Assembly: GCA_016584305.1 (NCBI GenBank)
Contig: JACEEZ010002683.1
Location: 1 to 64,000, forward strand
From: Chionoecetes opilio
Lineage: Eukaryota; Arthropoda; Malacostraca; Decapoda; Majidae
Direction of reading: 5' to 3'
DNA length: 64,000 nucleotides
The notes below the pieces were generated by a model. The model was not told the DNA's origin. It ran no database searches and saw only the letters and a program-made list of their open reading frames with translations. The position numbers were made by a program, and so were the translations under genes. This document shows positions 55,031 to 64,000 of the stretch, piece after piece (within the stretch, counting starts at the first letter, position 1; each line of letters opens with the position of its first letter).

Positions 55031-55682
55031 AAAACACTTTTTAGGTTAAAGCATTTTAAAAGGGAAAAATTCCTTTTTTAATATAAACACTAAAATTAAA
55101 AGAACTTAAAAACGTTAATATAAATTTATCAAATATATCTCAAACTCCTATTAAATAGCTTAAGTAATTTAAAAATAGCCAATTTTAAAAAAACAATAAT
55201 TCCCATTTTGAATTTCTTAAAAAAAAGGGTTTGAATAAGGGAAAATTTACTTTTTTACCCTTAAAAACTTAAAACTTGAAAAAAACTTTTCAAATAAAAT
55301 TTACTTTTTCAATAAATACCAATTTTAAGCTCATAAAAAAAAAATTTATTTTTTGAAAAGTCTGATAATTTTTAAAAAAATTTGACCCCTTTTTAGGTTT
55401 AAAAATAATTAAAACACTTGAAAAAAACGTTTTTTTTTTAGAAAAAATTGAAACCAAATTTATAAAAAACTTTTTCCTAAATTTAAAATATATTTGTTAA
55501 AGTGCAAATAATTCAAAAAATTTAATTTTTTTGCCTTGCAAAAATACAAAAAATTTCTTGAAAAAACATTTTTTTTTAAGATTTAAAATTTGATTATCTA
55601 AAATTTCAGAAAAAAAAACTTATTTTTACTATTTTTTTAAAATTAGTTTTAAAATTAAAAAGCTATTTTCAATATAAAAAAT
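55031..55682 (+). repeat. Composite repeat block B, copy 5 (very noisy)
   Basis: About 652 bp in which the B order can be followed: aaagcatttt, aaactcctatta, gaatttctt, three distorted C units with aaaaata-type cores, and the agctatttt tail. It is shortened by deletions and homopolymer smoothing. The clean sequence ending at 54,815 would continue naturally into the clean sequence from 56,345, so this copy may be an unpolished duplicate of copy 6. Confidence 0.75.
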
Positions 55683-56475
55683 ATACTTCAATTTGTAAAA
55701 AAAAAACTTTTCACTGAAAATAGCAAAAATCTTGAAAACACTACTTTTTAGGGGTTATAGCAATATGATAAAAAAATACTTGTATAATACAATAAGCTAC
55801 ATTTAAAGAAACTTAAAAGCTTGCAATTCCCGTTATATCCAAAAAATAACCTTTACTTTTCTTTTTAATAGCTTAATGAAAAATGTAACACTTATAGGTG
55901 CAAATTTTTCTAAAAAGGGGATTTTATACTAAATTTGGGGAAAACAGCTATTATCACGAAATAGCAAATCATTGAAAAACCTAATTTTAGGTTTTAGCAA
56001 TAGATTAGAAAAACTACTTGTATATATAAAATACGCTACAGTTTAAAGAAACATGAAAAACGCTTGAATATCCCTTTATTCACAATAAAAAACCCTCTTA
56101 CCTTTATTTAATAGTTAATTAATGAAGTACTTTGGGTGCAAATTATTCTAAAAAAGGATTTTATACTTCAATTTGTAGGAAAACAGCATTATCCCCAAAA
56201 CTCTAAAATCATTAAAAACCTACATTTTAGGGGTTTTTAAAGCAATAAAAAAATTTAAAACTACTTGTTAATACAAAAACGCTAGATTTCAAGAAACTAT
56301 GAAAAACGCTTGTAATATACCGTTTATCAAAATAAAAACCTCTTCTCTTCTATTTAATAGCTTAATGTAATGTAAGCTACTTAAAGGTGCAAATTATTCT
56401 AAAAAAAGGATTGTATACTTCAATTTGTAGGAAAACAGCTATATATCACCGATAACTAGCTAAAATCATTGAAAA
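55683..56475 (+). repeat. Satellite A, noisy then clean, before block B copy 6
   Basis: About three monomers. The third has the gctagattt and gtaatatacc variants of the unit that always precedes B. Quality recovers near 56,340. Confidence 0.87.
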
Positions 56476-57197
56476 GAACACATTTTGAGGGTATAAAGCA
56501 TTATCATAAGGTAAATTCCTTCTATTAATGATATAACACTACAATTAAAAAGATACTATGAAAAACACGTATAATATACAATTGTATCACAATATAGAGT
56601 CTCAAACTCCTATTATAGGCTTACAGTAATTTAAAATAGCAATTTCTCACGAAAACAACAATAATTCCACATTTTGAATTTCTCTATCAAAGAAAGGGCT
56701 GAATAATGTCAATTTTCGACATTTTTTAGCCCTTCAAAAATACATTAAAACATTTGAAAAAACGTTGTTTCTAAGATTAAAATTGATACGTAATTTTCAT
56801 GATAAATACACATTTTAAGCTCATAATATGTATAATATATTTTTGTAAAAGTGCTGAATAATGTTAAATTTCGACACATTTTAGGCTTTCAAAAATACAT
56901 TAAAACACTTGAAAAAACGTTGTTTTTAAGATTAAAATTGATACCTAAATTTCTTGAAAAATACATATTTTTAGGTCATAACATTGTAAAATATATTTGT
57001 GTAAAAGTGCTGAATAATGTCTAATTTCGACATTTTTTAGCCTTGCAAAAATACATTAAAATACTTGAAAAAACATTGTTTTTAAGATTAAAATTGATAT
57101 CTAAATTTCATGAAAAATACATATTTTTAGCTATTAATTTTGTAAAATATAGTTGTAGCAAATATAAAAAGCTATTTAGCTACAGATATAAAGAAAT
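56476..57197 (+). repeat. Composite repeat block B, copy 6
   Basis: A 722-bp clean copy with C units starting at 56,698, 56,853 and 57,009. It carries copy-2-like variants (tagcccttc, atgtataatat, ctaatttcgac) plus private ones: tataggctta, aagaaagggct, tttcttgaaaa and ttaggtcataac. Hairpin and flanks are intact. Confidence 0.95.
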
Positions 57198-58043
57198 ATA
57201 CTTCAATTTGTAGAAAAAAAAACCTCTTCACTGATAACTAGCTAAAATCATTGAAAACACTACATTTTATGGGTTTATAGCAATATGATAAGTAAAACTA
57301 CTTGTATATATACAATAACGCTACAGTTTACAAGAAACTATGAAAAATGCTTGCAATATACCGTTATATCACAATAAATAACCTCTTACTCTTCTATTTA
57401 ATAGCTTAATGTAATGTAAGCTACTTATAGGTGCAAATTATTCTAAAAAGAGGATTTTATACTTCAATTTGTAGGAAAACAGCTATATATCACTGATAAC
57501 TAGCTAAAATCATTGCAAACACTACATTTTATGGGTTTATAGCAATATGATTAGTAAAACTACTTGTATATATACAATCACGCTACAGTTTAGAAGAAAC
57601 TATGAAAAACGCTTGCAATATACCGTTATATCACAATAAATAACCTCTTACACTTATATTTAATAGCTTAATGTAATGTAAGCTACTTATAGGTGCAAAT
57701 TATTCTAAAAAGAGGATTTTATACTTCAATTTGTAGGAAAACAGCTATATATCACCGATAAATAGCTAATATCATTGAAAACACTACATTTTATGGGTTT
57801 ATAGCAATATGATAAGTAAAACTACTTGTATATATACAATAACGCTACAGTTTACAAGAAACTATGAAAAACGCTTGCAATATACCGTTATATCACAATA
57901 AATAACCTCATACTCTTCTATTTATTAGCTTAATGTAATGTAAGCTACTTATGGGTGCAAATTATTCTAAAAAAAGGATTGTATACATCAATTTGTAGGA
58001 AAACAGCTATATATCACCGATAACTAGCTAAAATCATTGAAAA
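57198..58043 (+). repeat. Satellite A, last forward monomers before the strand switch
   Basis: 846 bp, equal to about three monomers plus the ~56-bp overlap present wherever A lies between two B blocks. The end (ccgataactagctaaaatc, then gaaaagaacac) is the standard entry into block B. Confidence 0.95.
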
Positions 58044-58077
58044 GAACACATTTTGAGGGTATAAAGCATTATCATAA
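58044..58077 (+). repeat. Block B fragment, truncated at the inversion junction
   Basis: The first 34 bases of block B (gaacacattttgagggtata and on to gcattatcataa), then the sequence stops matching B and continues as the reverse complement of satellite A. Confidence 0.93.
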
Positions 58078-58173
58078 AGTAGCTTACATTAATTACCTTA
58101 ATAATTATGTTATATTATTAATATTTAATAATAATTATATTAATACTTAATATACCTTAAGTAGCTTACATTA
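58078..58173. repeat. Strand-switch junction with palindromic AT insert
   Basis: The 14-base sequence agtagcttacatta (reverse-strand A) appears at 58,078-58,091 and again at 58,160-58,173. Between them lie 68 bases that are almost pure A+T and match neither A nor B. They contain a perfect inverted repeat, TATTATTAA-TAT-TTAATAATA, at 58,113-58,133. After it, the array continues on the - strand. A palindrome and short direct repeats at an orientation switch fit hairpin- or template-switch-mediated rearrangement. Confidence 0.9.
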
Positions 58174-58386
58174 CATTAAGCTCATAAATAGAAGAGTAAG
58201 AGGTTATTTATTGTGATATAATGCTTTCTTGCAAGCGTTTTTCATAGTTTCTTTAAACTGTAGCGTTATTTAATATATACAAGTATTTTTACATATCATA
58301 TTGCTATAAACCCATAAAATGTAGTGTTTTCCATGATTTTAGCAAGTTATCAGTGAAGAGTTTTTTTTTTCTACAAATTGAAATAT
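58160..58386 (-). repeat. Satellite A, first reverse-strand monomer
   Basis: Reads agtagcttacattacattaa through gcaagcgtttttcatagttt, the reverse complement of the A monomer, and runs into the reversed end of block B. Confidence 0.94.
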
Positions 58387-59109
58387 ATTTCTTTATATCT
58401 GTAGCTAAACAGCTTTTGATATTTGCTACAACAATATTTTACAAAATTAATAGCTATATATATGTATTTTTCATGAAATTTATGTATCTATTTTAATCTT
58501 AAAAAAAAAAAATTTCAAGTATTTTAATGTATTTTTGAAGGGCTAAAAAATGTCGAAATTTGACATTATTAACCACTTTTACACAACTATATTTTATAAT
58601 ATTATGAGCTATATATATGTATTTTTCATAAAAAATTTAGGTATCAATTTTAATCTTAAAAACAACATTTTTTTAAGTATTTTAATGTATTTTAGAAGGG
58701 CTAAAAAATGTCGAGATTTGACATTATTCTGCACTTTTACACAACTATATTTTACAATATTATGAGCTTAAAATATGTATTTTTCATGAAATTTAGGTAT
58801 TAATTTTCATCTTAAAAACAACGTTTTTTCAAGTGTTTTAATGTATTTTTGAAGGGCTAAAAAATATCGAAAATTGACAATATTCTGCCCATTTTTTAAT
58901 AGAGAAATTCAATATGTGTATTATAGTTGTTTTCGTTAGAAAATGCTATTTTAAAATACTGTAAGCTTATAATAGGAGTTTGAGACTCCATATTGTGATG
59001 CAATTGTATATTACACGTGCTTTTCATAGTTTCTTGTATATTGTAGTGTTATATCATAAATAGAAGGAATTTAACTGATGATAATGCTTTATACCCTCAA
59101 CATGTGTTC
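58387..59109 (-). repeat. Composite block B, reverse copy R1 (three C units)
   Basis: 723 bp on the - strand. The C inverted repeats appear as aatgtcgaaatttgacatt (58,549), aatgtcgagatttgacatt (58,708) and the variant atatcgaaaattgacaat (58,864). The stretch has more substitutions relative to the forward copies than those have among themselves, including private changes such as acaatattttacaa, so this arm looks older. The 71-codon frame at 58,550-58,765 is C-unit sequence. Confidence 0.93.
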
Positions 59110-59427
59110 TTTTCAATGATTTTAGCTTGTTATCGGTGATATATAGCTGTTTTCCAACAATTTGAAGTATACAATCCTTTTTTTAGAATAATTTGCCCCT
59201 ATAAGTAGCTTACATTACATTAAGCTATAAAATAGAAGAGTAAGAGGTTATTTATTGTGATATAACGGTATATTGCAAGCGTTTTTCATAGTTTCTTGTA
59301 AACTGTAGCGTTATTGTATATATAAAAGTAGATTTACTTATCATATTGCAAAAAACCCATAAAATGTAGTGTTTATAATGATTTTAGCTAGTTATCAGTG
59401 AAGAGCTGTTTCTACAAATTGAAGTAT
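59110..59427 (-). repeat. Satellite A, reverse monomer between R1 and R2
   Basis: About 318 bp: one complete monomer plus ~56 bp of the next, the standard A spacer of the reverse arm. It shows accumulated point changes (tataaaagtagattt, gcaaaaaacccat). Confidence 0.93.
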
Positions 59428-59994
59428 ATTCCCTTATATCGGCAGCTGAATAGATTTTTTATATTTGCTACAATTATATTTAACAAAATTAATAGCTAAA
59501 AATATGTATTTTTTATGAAATTTAGGTATCAATTTTAATTTTAAAAACAACATTTTTTCAAGTATTTTAATGTATTTTTGCAGGGCTAAAAAATGTCGAA
59601 ATATGACATTATTCTGCACTTTTACACAACTATACTTTACAATATTATGAGCTTAAAATATGTATTTTTCATGAAATTTAGGTATTCATTTTAATCTTAA
59701 AAACAACGTTTTTTCAAGTGTTTAATATATTTTTGAAAGGCTAAAAAATGTCGAAAATTGACATTATTCAGCCCTTTTTTTGATAGAGAAATTCAAAAAA
59801 TGGTATTATATTTGTTTTCGTTAGAAAATGCTATTTTAAACTACTGTAAGCTTATAATAGGAGTTTGATACTCTATATTGTGATACAATTGTATATTACA
59901 CGTGTTTTTCATAGTCTCTTTTAAATTGTAGTGTTATATCATAAATAGAAGGAATTTACCTTACGATAATGCTTTATACCCTCAAAATGTGTTC
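59428..59994 (-). repeat. Composite block B, reverse copy R2 (two C units)
   Basis: 567 bp, shorter than R1 by 156, exactly one C unit. The C inverted repeats are at about 59,593 and 59,748. The diverged-A half is complete. The 61-codon frame at 59,434-59,619 is C-unit sequence. Confidence 0.93.
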
Positions 59995-60328
59995 TTTTCA
60001 ATGATTTTAGCTAGTTATCGGTGATATAAAGCTGTTTTTCTACAAATTGATGTATACAATCCTTTTTTTAGAATAATTTGCAATAATTTTAGAATAATTA
60101 AGTAGCTTACATTACATTAAGCTATAAAATAGAAGAGTAAGAGGATATTTATTGTGATGTAACGGTATATTGCAAGCGTTTTTCATAGTTTCTTGTAAAC
60201 TGTAGCGTTATTGTATATATACAAGTAGTTTTACTTATCATATTGCTATAAACCCATAAAATGTAGTGTTTTCAATGATTTTAGGAAGTTATCAGTGAAG
60301 AGATGTTTTTTTCTACCAATTGAAGTAT
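59995..60328 (-). repeat. Satellite A, reverse monomer between R2 and R3
   Basis: About 334 bp, one monomer plus ~56 bp, with a local ~16-bp duplication (ttttagaataatt repeated near 60,066-60,100) that replaces the usual gcacctata segment. Confidence 0.93.
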
Positions 60329-61051
60329 ATTTCTTTAAATCTGTAGCTAAATAGATTTTGATATTTGCTACAACTATATTTTACAAAATTAATAGCTAAA
60401 TATATGTATTTTTCATGAAATTTAGGTATCTATTTTAATCTTAAAAACAATGTTTTTTCAAGTATTTTAATGTATTTTTGAAAGGCTAAAAAATGTCGAA
60501 ATTTGACATTATTAAGCACTTTTACACAACTATATTTTATAATATTATGAGCTAAAAATATGTATTTTTCATGAAATTTAGGTATCAATTTTAATCTTAA
60601 AAACAACGTTTTTTAAAGTATTTTAATGTATTTTAGAGGGGCTACAAAATGTCGAGATTTGACATTATTCTGCACTTTTACACAAATATATTTTACAATA
60701 TTATGAGCTTAATATATGTATTTTTCATGATATTTAGGTATTCATTTTAATCTTAAAAACAACGTTTTTTCAAGTTTTTTAATGTATTTTTGAAGGGCTA
60801 AAAAATAACGTAAATTGACAATTTTCTGCCCATTTTCTAATAGAGAAATATAAAATGTGGTGTTATAGTTGTTTTCTTTAGAAAATGCTATTTTAAACTA
60901 CTGTAAGCTTATAATAGGAGTTTGAGACTCCATATTGTGATACAATTGTATATTACACGTGTTTTTCATAGTTTCTTGTATATTGTAATGTTATATCATA
61001 AATAGAAGGAATTTAACTGATAATAATGCTTTATACCCTCAAAATGTGTTC
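60329..61051 (-). repeat. Composite block B, reverse copy R3 (three C units)
   Basis: 723 bp, same length as R1. C inverted repeats are at about 60,493 and 60,649, plus a decayed one near 60,805 (ataacgtaaattgacaat). R1 and R3 share gatttgacattattctgcac and ttgacaat with tctgcccat, while R2 and R4 share other forms, so three-unit and two-unit blocks seem to alternate as a pair. Confidence 0.93.
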
Positions 61052-61373
61052 TCTTTAATGATTTTAGCTAGTGATCGGTAATATATAGCTGTTTTCCAAC
61101 AATTTGAAGTATACAATCCTTTATTTAGAATAATTTGCACCTATAAGTAGCTTACATTACAATAAGCTAACAAATAGAAGAGTAAGAGGTTATTTATTGT
61201 GATATAACGGTATATTGTAAGCAATTTTCGTAGTTTCTTGTAAACTGTAGTGTTATTGTATATATACAAGTAGTTTTACTTATCATATTGCTATATACCC
61301 ATAAAATGTAGTGTTTTCAATGATTTTAGCTAGTTATCAGTGAAGAGCTGTTTTTTTCTTCAAATTGAAGTAT
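61052..61373 (-). repeat. Satellite A, reverse monomer between R3 and R4
   Basis: About 322 bp, one monomer plus ~56 bp, with substitutions such as gtaagcaattttcgtag and ctatatacccataaaatg. Confidence 0.93.
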
Positions 61374-61948
61374 AATTCTTTATTTCGGTAGCTAAATAGC
61401 TTTTGATATTTTCTACAACTATATTTTACTTAATTAATAGCTAAAAATATGTGTTTTTCATCAAATTTAAGTATAAATTTTAATCTTCAAAACAACGTTT
61501 TTTCAAGTATTTTAATGTATTTTTGAAAGGCTAAAAAATGTCGAAATTTGACATTATTCAGCGCTTTTAAACAACTATATTTTACAATATTATGAGCTTA
61601 AAATATGTATTTTTTATGAGATTTAGTTATTAATTTTAATCTTAAAAACAACGTTTTTTCAAGTGTTTTAATGTATTTTTGAAAGCCTAAAAAATGTCGA
61701 AAATTGACATTATTCAGCCCTTTTTTTGATAGAGAAATTCAAAATGTGGTATTATAGTTGTTTTCGTTAGAAAATGCTATTTTAAACTACTGTAAGCTAA
61801 TAATAGGAGTTTGATACTCTATATTGTGATACAATTGTATATTACACGTGTTTTTCAGTCTCTTGTAAATTGTAGTGTTATATCACAAATAGAAGGAATT
61901 TACCTTTCGATAATTATAATACGATAATTATACCCTCAAAATGTGTTC
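61374..61948 (-). repeat. Composite block B, reverse copy R4 (two C units)
   Basis: 575 bp with C inverted repeats at about 61,539 and 61,696. The end nearest the diverged-A boundary has an extra ataattata-type duplication near 61,911-61,930 that explains the few bases by which it exceeds R2. Confidence 0.92.
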
Positions 61949-62271
61949 TTTTCAATGATTTTAGCTAGTTATCGGTTGATAAATAGCTGTTTTTCTACAA
62001 ATTGAAGTATACAATCCTTTTTTTAGAATAATTTGCATCTATAAGTAGCTTACATTACATTAAGCTATAAAATAGAAGAGTAAGAGGTTATTTATTGTGA
62101 TATAACGGTATATTGCAAGCGTTTTTCATAGTTTCTTGTAAACTGTAGCGTTATTGTATATATACAAGTAGTTTTTCTTGTCATATTGCTATAAACCCTT
62201 AAAATGTAGTGTTTATAATGATTTTAGCTAGTTATCAGTGATGAGCTGTTTTTTTCTACAAATTGAAGTAT
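61949..62271 (-). repeat. Satellite A, reverse monomer between R4 and R5
   Basis: About 323 bp, one monomer plus ~56 bp, otherwise typical. Confidence 0.93.
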
Positions 62272-62682
62272 ATTCATTTATATCGGTAGCTAAATAGCTT
62301 TTTGATATTTGCTACAATTATATTTTACAATATTAAGAGCTAAAAATATGTATTTTTCATGAAATTCATGTATCAATTTTAATCTTAAAATAGCTTTTTT
62401 TCAAGTATATTAATGTATTTTTGAAAGGCTAAAAAATGTCGAAATTTGACATTATTCAGCCCTTTTTTTGATAGAGAAATTCAAAATGTGGTATTATAGT
62501 TGTTTTCGTTAGAAAATGCTATTTTAAACTACTGTAAGCTTATAATAGGAGTTTGATACTCTATATTGTGATACAATTGTATATTACACGTGTTTTTCAT
62601 AGTCTCTTGTAAATTGTAGTGTTATATCATAAATAGAAGGAATTTACCTTACGATAATGCTTTATACCCTCAAAATGTGTTC
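62272..62682 (-). repeat. Composite block B, reverse copy R5 (one C unit)
   Basis: 411 bp, two C units shorter than R1. The single inverted repeat at about 62,435 (aatgtcgaaatttgacatt) runs directly into cagccctttttttgatag, so C1 and C3 are fused into one unit. This fits in-register unequal crossing-over between C repeats. Confidence 0.93.
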
Positions 62683-62953
62683 TTTTCAATGATTTTAGCT
62701 AGTTATTGGTGATATAAAGCTGTTTTTCTACAAATTGAAGTATACAATCCTTTTTTTAGAATAATTTGCACCTATAAGTAGCTTACATTACATTAAGCTA
62801 TAAAATAGAAGAGTAAGAGGTTATTTATTGTGATGTAACGGAATATTGCAATCGTTTTTCATAGTTTCTTGTAAACTGTAGCGTTATTGTATATATACAA
62901 GTAGTTTTACTTATCATATTGCTATATACCCATAAAATGTAGTGTTGATAATG
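62683..62953 (-). repeat. Satellite A, last reverse monomer
   Basis: About one monomer. It stops at gtagtgttgataatgatt, a point where A and the diverged-A half of B share gtagtgtt, and continues as B. The 69-codon frame at 62,825-63,034 crosses this join and is not a gene. Confidence 0.9.
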
Positions 62954-63024
62954 ATTAAAATAATAATATAAATAAAAATGATTTTCCTTCTTATAATTCT
63001 TTATACCCTCAAAATGTGTTGTTT
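62954..63024 (-). repeat. Block B fragment at the A/B recombination join
   Basis: After an AT-rich start, ataaataaaaatgattttcc and ttctttataccctcaaaatg match the 5' ~60 bases of block B on the - strand with several changes. The direct passage from A to B at gtagtgtt suggests crossover between the two related halves. Confidence 0.75.
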
Positions 63025-63065
63025 CCTCCGTCAACGAAGTTGGAGGGGTTATGTTTTCACCCCGA

Positions 63066-63130
<65 letters not shown>

Positions 63131-63301
63131 TAGTGTACAGGAATTCTCGAAGAGTTACGAATAGATTTGGACCAAACTCGGTATACCAAATCTATTTGGT
63201 ATAAGGAAGGAATTATTTAATTTTGGATAAAATCTATCGACAAGTGTTGCTATGGCAACTAATTGATGAAATATTCGGCCGGAGGTATGCGCTCATACTG
63301 A

Positions 63302-63305
<4 letters not shown>
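63025..63305. mobile_element. (TCTG)n-bearing dispersed element, possibly a small non-autonomous transposon
   Basis: About 280 bp with base composition quite unlike the satellite. It opens with cctccgtcaacgaagttgga (CCTCC/GGAGG inverted repeat), then ggttatgttttcacccc, a (TCTG)n tract at 63,066-63,124 with one TCTA, a unique middle (acgaatagatttggacc; ccaaatctatttggta) and a G+C-richer end ggccggaggtatgcgctc with gagtgc. This layout resembles a short (TCTG/GTTT)-containing element I recall from many invertebrate genomes; the family name is not certain. No target-site duplication is evident. The 62-codon frame at 63,016-63,204 translates the microsatellite. Confidence 0.65.
63066..63124 (+). 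repeat. (TCTG)n microsatellite
   Basis: Fifteen or so tandem TCTG units, with one TCTA interruption near 63,094, inside the dispersed element. The tract then degenerates (tgtttgttagtg). It is the only such tetranucleotide tract in the window. Confidence 0.95.

Positions 63306-63334
<29 letters not shown>
63306..63334. repeat. (AT)n tract
   Basis: A 29-base alternating AT run directly after the gagtgc end of the dispersed element. It marks the second orientation switch: reverse-strand repeats lie to the left of the element and forward ones begin right after this run. Confidence 0.95.
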
Positions 63335-63641
63335 CTTGAAATATACAATTGTATCAGAATAAATAGTGTCATAGTCCTTTAATAAGCTTACAGTAGTATA
63401 AAATAGCATTTTCTAACGAAAACCACTATAATACCACATTTTAAATTTCTCTATCATAAAAAGGGCTGAATAATGTCAATTTTCGACATATTTTTGCCTT
63501 CCGAAATTACATTACAACACTTTGTCAATAAATAAAATTGAAACTTAAATTTCATGAAAAATACATATTTTTAGCTATTAATTTTGTAAAATGTAGTTGT
63601 AGCAAATATCAAAAAGTATTTAGCGACAGATATAGAGGAAT
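63335..63641 (+). repeat. Composite block B, forward, 5'-truncated, one C unit
   Basis: Starts inside the diverged-A half (atatacaattgtatcagaat), has lost about the first 95-100 bases, and holds a single C unit starting at 63,465 with a deletion (caacactttgtcaataaa). The hairpin is altered: gtagcaaata against tatttagcgac. It is diverged, like the reverse arm and unlike the copies at 27-57 kb. Confidence 0.9.
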
Positions 63642-63966
63642 AAACTTCAATTTGTAGAAAACAACAACTCTGCACTGATAACTAGCTAAAATCATTGAAA
63701 ACACTACATTTTATGGGTATATATCAATATGAAAAGTAAAACTACTTGTATATATACAAATAAACTACAGTTTACAAGAAGCTATAAAAAACGCTTGCAA
63801 TATGCAACGTTATATCACAATAAATAACCTCTTACTCCTCTATTTATTAGCTTAATGTAATGTAAGCTACTTATAGGTGCAAATTAATCTAAAAAAAACG
63901 CTTGTACACTTCAATTTGTAGGAAAAAAGCTATATTTCACCGATAACTAGCTAAAATCATTGAAAA
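63642..63966 (+). repeat. Satellite A, forward monomer at the window end
   Basis: About 325 bp, one monomer plus the ~56-bp overlap, with private changes (gaagctataaaaaacgc, gcaatatgcaacg, aaaaaaaacgcttgtacac). Confidence 0.93.
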
Positions 63967-64000
63967 GAACACATTTCGAGGGTATAAAGCATTATAATAA
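63967..64000 (+). repeat. Block B start, cut by the window end
   Basis: The first 34 bases of another forward block B (gaacacatttcgagggtata). The A-B alternation therefore continues beyond this window. Confidence 0.9.

Noticed and set aside
58550..58765. 71-codon frame, and the similar one at 59,434-59,619
   Set aside because: Both are C-unit sequence, are not kept open in other C units, and have strongly AT-driven composition.
63016..63204. 62-codon frame with repeated Leu-Ser-Val-Cys
   Set aside because: It is the translation of the (TCTG)n microsatellite; it has no flanking coding signal.
1..64000. CRISPR array
   Set aside because: The repeats are contiguous 262-bp monomers without short repeats and unique spacers, and no cas gene is present.

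Overview
This window is an almost uninterrupted block of AT-rich satellite DNA (consensus monomer about 27% G+C) with no credible gene. No open reading frame on either strand exceeds about 115 codons. The longest runs through a gap of Ns, and the others lie inside repeat units and encode repeat-derived, low-complexity peptides. I see no rRNA, tRNA, CRISPR array, operon or bacterial-type regulatory signal. The composition, the satellite architecture, an (AT)n tract and a (TCTG)n-bearing dispersed element near 63.0-63.3 kb point to eukaryotic heterochromatin, probably from an invertebrate animal. It could be pericentromeric, centromeric or subtelomeric; I cannot name the species.

The main component is satellite A, a 262-bp monomer (clean examples at 6,390-6,651 and 6,128-6,389) that tiles about 1-58 kb head to tail on the + strand. 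It has two main subtypes: type I carries ccgataaatagctaatatc and type II carries ctgataactagctaaaatc. Private variants recur at fixed multiples of the monomer, showing irregular higher-order repeats of about 1.78, 1.86, 2.4, 2.6 and 3.16 kb. Each monomer carries three short dyad symmetries.

The second component is a composite block B of about 722 bp, with full or near-full copies at 27.9, 42.0, 45.8, 50.6, 55.0 and 56.5 kb and a truncated one at 58.04 kb. Its first ~220 bp is a strongly diverged relative of satellite A. The rest is three tandem copies of a separate ~155-bp unit (C), each starting with an imperfect inverted repeat, and the block closes with a 10-bp hairpin. At about 58.08-58.17 kb the array flips strand. 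From there to about 63.02 kb, A monomers and B blocks alternate on the - strand, and B lengths step down by whole C units (723, 567, 723, 575, 411 bp, meaning 3, 2, 3, 2, 1 copies). At 63.02-63.33 kb a (TCTG)n element and an (AT)n tract mark the second switch, and forward A/B sequence resumes to the end.

Sequence quality alternates. Clean stretches (for example 5.93-9.89, 10.75-13.19, 16.69-19.80, 40.3-44.4, 50.45-52.6 and 56.4-64.0 kb) sit between stretches full of indels and homopolymer runs (1-4.2, 13.2-16.7, 19.8-27.1, 31.1-32.7, 33.8-40.3, 46.5-50.4 and 54.8-56.3 kb). These look more like unpolished long-read consensus or gap fill than evolved divergence. A 230-bp run of Ns lies at 29,147-29,376. 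The 46 bases before it, with two unusual variants, recur exactly at 40,298-40,343, so the 11 kb between may be gap-filling sequence or a duplicated copy.
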